Of a stretch of 18,819 nt of DNA, positions 1 through 6,016 are shown in pieces. A model generated the notes under the pieces. The model did not search any database, was not told the origin of the DNA, and saw nothing but the letters and a program-made list of their open reading frames with translations. Each line of letters starts with the position of its first letter. Position 1 is the first letter of the stretch. Source of the DNA: JAJRAL01 sp050015815 (GTDB taxonomy: Archaea; Thermoplasmatota; Thermoplasmata; Methanomassiliicoccales; UBA472); the NCBI GenBank assembly GCA_050015815.1, contig JBEKAR010000016.1:1-18819 (forward strand). Direction: 5' to 3'. The position numbers and the translations under genes were made by a program.

Positions 1-863
1 AGCCACCCCTGGCGCTTGCGTTCGTCCACGCGCGAACGGTCGACCTCAGCAATCACTCCGACCCCGCCAGCGATCTCTATCGCCTTCGCTTGAGCCCCGC
101 TCATGCCTCCGAGGCCGGAGCTGAGGTAGACCACCCCTTTCAGGTTCGCCTCCTCACCCAGCCCGAGGTATTTCCGGCCAGCGTTAAGCAAAGTGAGGTA
201 GGTGCCGTGGACGATGCCCTGCGGCCCGATATACATCCAGCCTCCGGCGGTCATTTGGCCGTAGTTGCTCACGCCTAGTGCCTGCGCCCTTTGGAAGTCG
301 GTGGGGTTGTCGAACATTCCGACCATCAGGCCGTTCGTCGAAACCACGCGAGGAGCGTCCCGACGTGAGGGGAACAGACCGAGAGGATGCCCTGACATGA
401 CCACCAGGGTCTGGTTCTCAGACACACTCTCAAGACATGATTTGATCAGACGGTATTGCAGCCAGTTCTGGCAGACCTGACCGGTCTCGCCGTAAGTGAC
501 CAACTCGTAAGGGTACAGGGCGACTTCGAAGTCCAGATTGTTGTCGATCATGACTTGGAGGGCCCTCGCCTCCGGGATCCCCTTGTACTCCGATATCGGG
601 CGGCCAACGATGGGGCCTGGCGGCCGATAGCGGTACGCGTAGATCCTGCCTCGGGTCGTCAGCTCCTCCAGGAACTCCGGGGCAAGCCGGCCATGCAGTT
701 CCGGTGGCACGTACCGAAGAGCGTTTCTCAATGCCAGGCGCGTCTCGACCTCGCTCAGCCTGCACTCCCTCTTCGGAGCGCGCCTGACCTCGGGGTCGAA
801 CTCTGGTGTCAGCGGAAGCCGCTTGCCGATTCTCGGCAGATTCGCCGGCGGAATGATCGTCAC
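1..863 (-). CDS. hutU: Urocanate hydratase, long UROC1-like type, 5' part only
   Basis: Urocanate hydratase (urocanase) adds water to urocanate to give imidazolone propionate, the second step of histidine degradation, using tightly bound NAD+. The 287 visible residues run off the left edge, so the C-terminal part is missing. Family signatures are YGQMTAGGWMYIGPQGIVHG (201-220) and LSSGLGGMSGAQAKA (247-261), the latter in the NAD-binding region, followed by GVIAEVD. The N-terminus has about 75 residues more than short bacterial HutU. Its segment LALRNALRYVPPELHGRLAPE (43-63), GHPLGLFPS (158-166) and the motif GIVHGT resemble, from memory, the eukaryotic UROC1 form of about 670 residues. The start is GTG at 863-861; no other in-frame ATG, GTG or TTG is evident between it and the end of the flavodoxin gene 76 nt upstream. 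Same strand as the flavodoxin. No other hut gene is visible. The enzyme call is very secure; the subtype is from memory. Confidence 0.95.
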   Translation of the reverse strand, partial: MTIIPPANLPRIGKRLPLTPEFDPEVRRAPKRECRLSEVETRLALRNALRYVPPELHGRLAPEFLEELTTRGRIYAYRYRPPGPIVGRPISEYKGIPEARALQVMIDNNLDFEVALYPYELVTYGETGQVCQNWLQYRLIKSCLESVSENQTLVVMSGHPLGLFPSRRDAPRVVSTNGLMVGMFDNPTDFQRAQALGVSNYGQMTAGGWMYIGPQGIVHGTYLTLLNAGRKYLGLGEEANLKGVVYLSSGLGGMSGAQAKAIEIAGGVGVIAEVDRSRVDERKRQGW

Positions 864-939
864 CGTGTTGTGACTAAGCGCGACAGTGAATCCTAACCCT
901 TTGCATCGGCTGCGACAGGGCGCCGCCTCGCGTTCTGCC

Positions 940-1392
940 TCAATGGGCGACTGCGGCCGCGATCTTCCTGCCGAATGCCTGCGCCCTTGCTTCCTCCCCG
1001 TCGGCCAGAGGCCCGTCGCCCTTCATCACGAGATAGAACTCGCACGGCACGACGATCTTGACGCCCGCCTCGCTCAGCGTCTCCTCGATCTTGTTGGCCG
1101 CGCCCTTCGTTGGGCCTTTGTACCGCGTGTCGAACGCGGCGCCAGCCTTCCCCTGCGGACCAGCGGCAAGGGCCGCCTTGAGCGCCTTCTTGATCTCGCC
1201 AACTGCGCTCCAGAAGTGCGTCGGGCTGCCGATGATCCAAATGTCCGCCGACTTGAAGTCCTCCACACCGACGCTCGCAACCTCCTTCACCGTCACGTCG
1301 ACGAGGCCGGCCTCCTTCATCCCGGTCGCGATCGCCTGCGCGATCTTGGCCGTGTTCCCGTAGCGCGTATAGTAAGCGACAAGCGCCTTCAT
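940..1392 (-). CDS. Flavodoxin / WrbA-like FMN protein
   Basis: A 150-residue single-domain flavodoxin, a soluble FMN-binding electron carrier or small flavoprotein. The N-terminus MKALVAYYTRYGNTAKIA is the first beta strand and the FMN phosphate loop (TRYGNT, residues 9-14). The later segment SADIWIIGSPTHFW is the third strand and the loop that usually packs against the isoalloxazine ring. Length fits short-chain flavodoxins. I chose ATG at 1392-1390 over an upstream in-frame TTG at 1410 because the fold begins there and GGGGAT lies just upstream. A TATA-like GTTTTATC (1430-1423 on this strand) would place the transcript start near 1400. hutU follows 76 nt downstream on the same strand and could be co-transcribed. 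The redox partner cannot be told from context. Confidence 0.9.
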   Translation of the reverse strand: MKALVAYYTRYGNTAKIAQAIATGMKEAGLVDVTVKEVASVGVEDFKSADIWIIGSPTHFWSAVGEIKKALKAALAAGPQGKAGAAFDTRYKGPTKGAANKIEETLSEAGVKIVVPCEFYLVMKGDGPLADGEEARAQAFGRKIAAAVAH

Positions 1393-1422
1393 CGAATCCC
1401 CGAGAAGCAATTAGGCCGACGA

Positions 1423-1430
1423 GATAAAAC
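1423..1430 (-). promoter_or_regulatory. Putative TATA box for the flavodoxin gene
   Basis: Read on the minus strand this is GTTTTATC, about 31-38 nt upstream of the flavodoxin ATG. The position fits an archaeal TATA box with a leader of only a few nucleotides. Assigned by sequence and spacing only. Confidence 0.4.
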
Positions 1431-1682
1431 GATTGGCATGAGGTGGATGCGAGGACGATGGAGACAGAAGAAGATCCTCACTCGCTTCAGGCCCAGGTAA
1501 GCATCGGCAACGAACTGATATCGACCAAGATCCCGGATAGAGCATCATTCAAAGAGGCCGCTCCGCCACCCGTGGTTAAGGCAACCCTACTGACCGTATT
1601 GGGTCTGCCAGGGTCGATGGGATGAAGCCCTGAAGGCAAGCACGGGCTCCGATTAATCTCGCGTTTGGTGAGGCAGATTCGA

Positions 1683-1694
1683 GCGAACGTTCGC
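1683..1694. promoter_or_regulatory. Perfect 12-bp palindrome, candidate operator
   Basis: GCGAACGTTCGC is a perfect 12-bp palindrome about 70 nt upstream of the start at 1762. It is a plausible dimeric regulator site for the membrane-protein / oxidoreductase pair, but no regulator gene is adjacent and it occurs only once here. Confidence 0.35.
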
Positions 1695-1711
1695 AAATGG
1701 CCACAAGTGCC

Positions 1712-1731
1712 CATCCTGCCTAAGTAGGATG
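1712..1731. promoter_or_regulatory. Inverted repeat CATCCT-N8-AGGATG
   Basis: Six-base arms CATCCT (1712-1717) and AGGATG (1726-1731) flank an 8-nt spacer that itself continues the symmetry around CCTAAGTAGG. The repeat lies 30-50 nt upstream of the ATG at 1762, where an archaeal core promoter would be, so a repressor bound here could block it. Function is inferred. Confidence 0.35.
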
Positions 1732-1761
1732 ACCACCGTTGATTGAATCGGTGACGTCGAA

Positions 1762-2349
1762 ATGGAAGCGACGATGGCTAGGGAAAATGCACACGACGGA
1801 GATACTGGCGTGTGGAAGATGTTCCTGAGCAGGCATTGGAGAATGACCGCTGCATGGGTCCTAGGGGCGGCGGTGGCGGTGTTCGGCGCGGTCCTCGTCT
1901 ACCTCTGGTTCGTTGGACAGGCTCAAACGAACGGGATAGTCCCCTCGAGCCTGGCACTCTGGACGATTGGGAGTCTGGTCGCCTTCATACTGAATCTGAT
2001 CTTCTGGGAGCTCGTTCTGATCGGGATCCCGGTTGTCATAGCTGCGATTGTCGCCTACTCATACTACAAGAGGTTGCCCTATGATGAACGCGAGGAGTAC
2101 AGACGCGCGAGCCTGTTCAAATCCCGCTCCCGCAGAACGGATTGGGGCAGTGGATTCTCGTTCCTACTGAACATCGTGTTCATCATCAAGATCTACGCCG
2201 ACGGCAACTGGAATACCCCGTTCTCGACCTGGACGTTCGACTATCTGGTGTACTCCTTCATTGTCGCGTTGATCGCGATAGTAGTCATCATCGGCGTCCC
2301 GATGCTCATTGGAGGAGTCTGGTGGTTGCATCGTGAGATGAAAGCATAG
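1762..2349 (+). CDS. Multi-pass membrane protein of unknown function
   Basis: A 195-residue integral membrane protein that I cannot assign to a function. Hydrophobic segments lie at about 28-50, 64-80, 83-101, 131-145 and 160-188. A basic, tyrosine-rich loop (about 101-126: YYKRLPYDEREEYRR, then SRSRR) is probably cytoplasmic. The C-terminal half has the aromatic stretch GNWNTPFSTWTFDYLVYSF (148-166), which resembles conserved hypothetical proteins I recall from other archaea. ATG 1762 is preferred because GGTGA (1750-1754), a piece of the archaeal Shine-Dalgarno consensus, lies 7 nt upstream; ATG 1774 is an alternative. The oxidoreductase gene follows 41 nt after the stop and is probably co-transcribed. 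No catalytic motif is seen. Confidence 0.8.
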   Translation: MEATMARENAHDGDTGVWKMFLSRHWRMTAAWVLGAAVAVFGAVLVYLWFVGQAQTNGIVPSSLALWTIGSLVAFILNLIFWELVLIGIPVVIAAIVAYSYYKRLPYDEREEYRRASLFKSRSRRTDWGSGFSFLLNIVFIIKIYADGNWNTPFSTWTFDYLVYSFIVALIAIVVIIGVPMLIGGVWWLHREMKA

Positions 2350-2390
2350 AAGGATTGAAAAGCAACACGAACAGAAAGAGAGGCGGACGA

Positions 2391-3392
2391 ATGAAGGCCA
2401 TAGTATGCGAAAAGTACGGACCTCCTGAGGCTCTGCGGCTGACAGAGGTCGAGAGACCGACCCCCAAGGACAATGAGGTCCTTCTCAAGGTCGCTGCCTC
2501 TTCGATCAACAAGGCCGACTGGATCTACATGAGTGGGAAGCCCTTCTTCGCCCGCCTCATGGGCATAGGGTTCAGCGGACCGAAGGCCAAGATACCCGGA
2601 GCGGACGTGGCGGGGCGAATCGAGGCGACCGGCAAAGATGTGAAGGGACTCAAACCGGGTGACGAGGTGTTCGGCATCTTGTCGGATAGCGGCCGGGGCG
2701 CCTATGCCGAATACGTGTGCGCCCCTGAGGATGTTCTGGTGCCGAAACCCGCCAATGTCACCTTCGAGCAGGCGGCCGCCGTGCCGTTGGCGGCGCTGAC
2801 GGCATTGAACGCCCTGCGCGAGCAGGGAGGAATCCAGCCAGGGCAGACGGTCCTTATCAACGGCGCTTCTGGAGGAGTGGGCACGTTCGCCGTGCAGATC
2901 GCGAAGGCCCTCGGAGGAAAGGTGACCGCCGTTTGCAGCCCGAGGAACGTGGAGATCGCGATCTCGATAGGAGCGGACCGCGTTGTCGACTACACCAAGC
3001 AGGATTTCGCGAAAGAGGGGGCGCTGTATGACATCATCATCGGTGCCAATGGGAACCGCTCCATCTTCGACTACATGCGGACGTTGAACGCCAAGGGCGT
3101 CTACGTCATGAGCGGCGGCACCGGGCGCCAGATATTCCAATCGTTGCTGCTCAGGCGCCTTCTCTCGAGGAAGAACGGCAAAAAGGTGCGGATCTGCTCG
3201 TGGAAGCTAGAGAGGAAGAACCTGCTCCTCCTGAGCGAGCTTCTCGAGAATGGCAAGTTGAAACCAGTGGTCGACAAGCGCTATCCGTTGGACCAAGTCC
3301 CAGAGGCCTTCAGGTACTTCGAGGACAAGAAGGCGAGAGGGAAGGTAGTGATCGTTGTCGAGAACGACGATGAGGCTGGTCAAAGGCACTAG
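2391..3392 (+). CDS. Zinc-independent MDR oxidoreductase (NADPH:quinone reductase-like)
   Basis: A 333-residue soluble enzyme of the medium-chain dehydrogenase/reductase superfamily, quinone oxidoreductase / enoyl reductase branch, expected to pass hydride from NAD(P)H to a quinone or enone. The N-terminal GroES-like domain begins MKAIVCEKYGPPEALRL and contains IPGADVAGRIEATG and LKPGDEVFG. The Rossmann domain has the nucleotide-binding motif NGASGGVGTFAVQIAK. The structural four-cysteine zinc lobe of zinc-dependent alcohol dehydrogenases is absent. I chose ATG 2391 rather than a TTG twelve codons upstream because the conserved first strand starts there and AGAGGCGGA lies just before it. It follows the membrane-protein gene by 41 nt and converges on the tRNA gene. 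The real substrate cannot be read from sequence. Confidence 0.92.
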   Translation: MKAIVCEKYGPPEALRLTEVERPTPKDNEVLLKVAASSINKADWIYMSGKPFFARLMGIGFSGPKAKIPGADVAGRIEATGKDVKGLKPGDEVFGILSDSGRGAYAEYVCAPEDVLVPKPANVTFEQAAAVPLAALTALNALREQGGIQPGQTVLINGASGGVGTFAVQIAKALGGKVTAVCSPRNVEIAISIGADRVVDYTKQDFAKEGALYDIIIGANGNRSIFDYMRTLNAKGVYVMSGGTGRQIFQSLLLRRLLSRKNGKKVRICSWKLERKNLLLLSELLENGKLKPVVDKRYPLDQVPEAFRYFEDKKARGKVVIVVENDDEAGQRH

Positions 3393-3411
3393 ACTCTGTA
3401 GAAGAGAAGAG

Positions 3412-3499
3412 TGGTGCAGGGAGGAGGATTCGAACCCCCGAACGCCTTCGCGATTAGACCCTGAATCTAACACCTTTGGCCAGGCTTGGTTATCCCTGC
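3412..3499 (-). tRNA. tRNA-Leu, anticodon CAG, CCA encoded
   Basis: On the minus strand the gene starts GCAGGGATA and its 3' end TCCCTGC pairs with the 5' acceptor GCAGGGA. Then come discriminator A and an encoded CCA (3414-3412). The anticodon arm is TTAGA-TTCAGGG-TCTAA, giving anticodon CAG, which reads the leucine codon CUG. A long variable arm closed by CGC/GCG marks it as a type II tRNA, as expected for leucine. The T-arm loop is TTCGAAT. No intron is present. The gene converges with the oxidoreductase gene, whose stop is about 20 nt away. Confidence 0.97.
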
Positions 3500-3531
3500 T
3501 TGAACCAAGGGGTGATGACATGACATCGGGC

Positions 3532-3540
3532 TACTAAAAC
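3532..3540 (-). promoter_or_regulatory. Putative TATA box for tRNA-Leu
   Basis: Minus-strand GTTTTAGTA is centred about 37 nt upstream of the mature tRNA 5' end. Transcription starting some 25 nt downstream would leave a short 5' trailer for RNase P to remove. Position-based assignment. Confidence 0.45.
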
Positions 3541-3868
3541 CTTGCTTCCCGCTCGATCACCGGGAGTCGAGCATGGACACGATCTTCCACCAACCGAACG
3601 ACCGACTTGGCAGCACACCGGAGCGGAAACGGATCATCGACCCATTGATGTCCGAGCCCGAAAGGTTCGCTTTCTTGAAGCGAGGCCAAGCCAACCGAAG
3701 GAGCTCAAGAAATAGCTGGCATTCATCAGTCCATCGCAATGAAATGACCCCCAGCAGCCGAGAATTTACCAATGATATCAGATACATTCGAGAATATTCG
3801 GAATGTTCCATTTACACCCGAATCATCGAAGATGAGATAGCGGAGGGCGTGTCTAACATCACTCCTCC
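3541..3868. other. Intergenic region upstream of the polyphosphate operon
   Basis: The stretch lies between the divergent tRNA promoter and ppk. It has no convincing gene: open frames on both strands have no recognisable product, and the plus-strand one continues into ppk in another frame. The right part is visibly richer in A and T than its surroundings. It carries a TGATATCA palindrome (3773-3780), the ATTC/GAAT cluster (3786-3808) and a TATA-like TTTACA at 3812-3817. Confidence 0.5.
3786..3808. promoter_or_regulatory. Clustered ATTC/GAAT half-sites upstream of ppk, candidate operator
   Basis: Five alternating half-sites lie in 23 nt: ATTC (3786-3789), GAAT (3792-3795), ATTC (3796-3799), GAAT (3801-3804) and GTTC (3805-3808). 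They form overlapping palindromes, including GAATATTC (3792-3799) and ATTCGGAAT (3796-3804). The cluster sits about 60 nt upstream of the ppk start and just upstream of TTTACA (3812-3817), a possible TATA box. This is a typical place for a transcription factor that controls the operon. The regulator is unknown. Confidence 0.45.
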
Positions 3869-6016
3869 ATGGCGCCTAGAAAGGAAGGATCATCTACCAG
3901 ACCAAGGAAGGCTCCTATCCCGAAAGGCGGTCTTGCCAAACCGTCCTACTTCAGCCGCGAGCTCAGCGCTCTCGAGTTCCAGAGAAGGATCCTGGAGGAG
4001 GCGTTCGACCAGTATCATCCATTGCTCGAGCGGGTCAAGTTCCTCGCCATCTGCGGCTCCAACCTCGACGAGTTCTTCATGTCCAGGGTCTCGGACCTCT
4101 GCAGGCTTATGACCAAAGGGGCGGCCAAGGCAGGACCTGAGGGCTTCACTCCTTCGGAGACGATCGACCTGATGAGATCCGACCTAACGGTCATCCTCGG
4201 ACGGCATGCGACGTGCTGGAACGGCGACCTGCGCCCCAAACTGGGAAGGGCGGGGATCAGGGTGAACCGCTGGACAGACCTGGACGAGAAGAACGCCGAG
4301 ATGCTGCGGCAACTGTTCGACCAGGAGATCTTCCCCACGCTGACGCCGCTCGCCTTCGACGCGGGCCAGCCATTCCCGTTCATCTCGAACCTCTCGCTCA
4401 ATCTTGCGATCACCCTCACGGACGCCAACGGAAGGGAAAGACTGGCAAGGGTGAAGATGCCGACCACCACGTTCTCGCGCTTCGTCCGCCTGCCTGCGGG
4501 GAACGGGCATGCCAAGGCGGCCGAGGGAAGGTCGATCGACCTCATCCCCATAGAGGAATTGGTCGCGCACAACCTCGACCAGCTCTTTCCCGGCCTGACG
4601 GTAAGGTCCGCCCATCCGTTCCGGGTCACGAGGGACGCGGAGATCGCGATCCAGCTCGAGGAATCGGAGGACATGCTAGAGGCGGTGGAGGAAGGCGTCG
4701 AGGGGCGTCGCCACGGACCTGTGGTAAGGCTCGAAGTAGATAGTCAGATGCCGGAACACCTCCGGGAGACGCTCGCCCGGAAGCTGAGGATGCCGATGTA
4801 TTTGGTGATTCAGTCAGACGCGCCGCTCGGGCTCGCTGACCTTTGGCAGTTGCATTCCATCGACCGCCCCGAACTCAAGGACCCGCCATTCAACCAGTGT
4901 ATTCCTCCCGACCTGGGAGAGCCCGAACGGCTCTTCGCTGCCTTCAGGAAGAAGGATCACCTCTTCTTCCATCCTTACGACTCATTCGCTCCGATGGTGA
5001 ACTGGCTGAACCAGGCGGCGATCGATCCCGACGTGCTAGCGATCAAGATCACCCTTTACCGCATCGACAAGCGCTCCCCCGTCATCGACTCGTTGATCGA
5101 GGCGCGCAAGCGTGGCAAGCAGGTCGCCGCGGTCGTCGAGCTGAAAGCGAAGTTCGACGAGGAGAACAACATCTCGTTCGCCCGGACCCTCGAACGGGAG
5201 GGGGTGCACGTGCTCTACGGGCCAGTCGACCTGAAGGTCCACGCGAAGATGTGCCTGGTCGTGAGGAAGGAGAAGGACGGGATCGTGCGCTACAGCCACC
5301 TATCCTCCGGAAACTACAACAACGTCACGACGAAGGTATACGGCGACCTTGGGTACGTGACCTGCGATCCGCAGATCGGTGCGGACGTCTCGCACCTCTT
5401 CAACGCATTGACCGGGTATGCGGAGGCGAGCTGCAAGAAGCTGCTCGTCGCACCGAAGAGCCTTCGGGCCGGGATCATTGAGAGGATCGAGCGCGAGGTG
5501 CAACGTCAGCGCAAGGCGGGCGATGGGTACATCGCCTGGAAGCTCAACGGCCTGCTCGACAAGGAAGTAATCGATTCACTCTATTCTGCCTCGCAGGAGG
5601 GGGTCAAGATCGATCTAAACGTGCGGGGCATGTGTGCCCTGCGCCCCGGAGTCAAGGGACTGAGCGAGAACATATCTGTCACCTCGATCGTCGGCCGCTT
5701 CCTAGAGCATTCCCGGATCTATTACTTCAAGAACGGCGGCGAAGAGGAGGTCCTGCTTGGGAGCAGTGACATGATGCCCCGCAACCTGGACAGAAGGGTC
5801 GAGTTGCTTTTCCCGGTCGAGGATGCCGACGTCAGGCGAGCCGTCGTCGACTACATCCTCATGGCACACCTCAAGGACAACGTCAAGGCCCGGCGCCTGC
5901 TCCCGAACGGCCACTACGAGAGAGTGAGAGCGAGAGAAGGAGAGGAGCGCTTCGACTCGCAGATGTGGTTCGTCAAGAATAGGGGGATCTGGCACTATGA
6001 CGGCTGCGGCCAGTAA
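3869..6016 (+). CDS. ppk: Polyphosphate kinase 1
   Basis: PPK1 reversibly transfers the terminal phosphate of ATP to inorganic polyphosphate, building the chain. The protein has 715 residues, normal for the family. The N-terminal helical domain (about 25-130, with SRELSALEFQRRIL and CGSNLDEFFM), the head domain (about 140-330) and two phospholipase-D-like C-terminal domains (about 345-520 and 525-700) are all present. The histidine that is autophosphorylated in E. coli PPK corresponds to H458 in LKVHAKMCLVVRKE; the second active-site histidine corresponds to H614 in GRFLEHSRIYYF. Other family motifs are YSHLSSGNYN and SSDMMPRNLDRR. ATG 3869 is forced: an in-frame stop lies at 3854-3856. No Shine-Dalgarno is visible. 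It opens the operon, and its last 20 nt overlap the start of the CHAD fusion gene. Confidence 0.98.
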   Translation: MAPRKEGSSTRPRKAPIPKGGLAKPSYFSRELSALEFQRRILEEAFDQYHPLLERVKFLAICGSNLDEFFMSRVSDLCRLMTKGAAKAGPEGFTPSETIDLMRSDLTVILGRHATCWNGDLRPKLGRAGIRVNRWTDLDEKNAEMLRQLFDQEIFPTLTPLAFDAGQPFPFISNLSLNLAITLTDANGRERLARVKMPTTTFSRFVRLPAGNGHAKAAEGRSIDLIPIEELVAHNLDQLFPGLTVRSAHPFRVTRDAEIAIQLEESEDMLEAVEEGVEGRRHGPVVRLEVDSQMPEHLRETLARKLRMPMYLVIQSDAPLGLADLWQLHSIDRPELKDPPFNQCIPPDLGEPERLFAAFRKKDHLFFHPYDSFAPMVNWLNQAAIDPDVLAIKITLYRIDKRSPVIDSLIEARKRGKQVAAVVELKAKFDEENNISFARTLEREGVHVLYGPVDLKVHAKMCLVVRKEKDGIVRYSHLSSGNYNNVTTKVYGDLGYVTCDPQIGADVSHLFNALTGYAEASCKKLLVAPKSLRAGIIERIEREVQRQRKAGDGYIAWKLNGLLDKEVIDSLYSASQEGVKIDLNVRGMCALRPGVKGLSENISVTSIVGRFLEHSRIYYFKNGGEEEVLLGSSDMMPRNLDRRVELLFPVEDADVRRAVVDYILMAHLKDNVKARRLLPNGHYERVRAREGEERFDSQMWFVKNRGIWHYDGCGQ

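Larger units (their letters stand above)
1393..1761. other. Divergent intergenic region with two inverted repeats
   Basis: About 370 nt separate the minus-strand flavodoxin gene from the plus-strand membrane-protein gene. Short open frames exist here but none has a recognisable product or a good ribosome binding site. The region holds the flavodoxin TATA-like box and two inverted repeats (1683-1694 and 1712-1731) close to the membrane-protein start. The rest shows nothing I can assign. Confidence 0.5.

Noticed and set aside
1443..1625. A possible 60-codon gene between flavodoxin and the membrane protein.
   Set aside because: There is no ribosome binding site or TATA box at a useful distance, no recognisable motif, and the region is expected to hold divergent promoters.
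2241..3140. A 299-codon minus-strand frame opposite the oxidoreductase gene.
   Set aside because: It is the antisense of a well-supported MDR enzyme in a GC-rich genome, where long antisense frames are common, and has no recognisable domain.
3512..3518. GTGATGA resembles box C of an archaeal C/D box sRNA.
   Set aside because: No matching CUGA box D, internal C'/D' pair or terminal stem is found at the expected distances.
3573..4112. A plus-strand frame of 179 codons spanning the intergenic region and the start of ppk.
   Set aside because: Its second half lies in the wrong frame of ppk and is serine-rich without any motif. The first half has no recognisable domain and covers the operator-like repeats.
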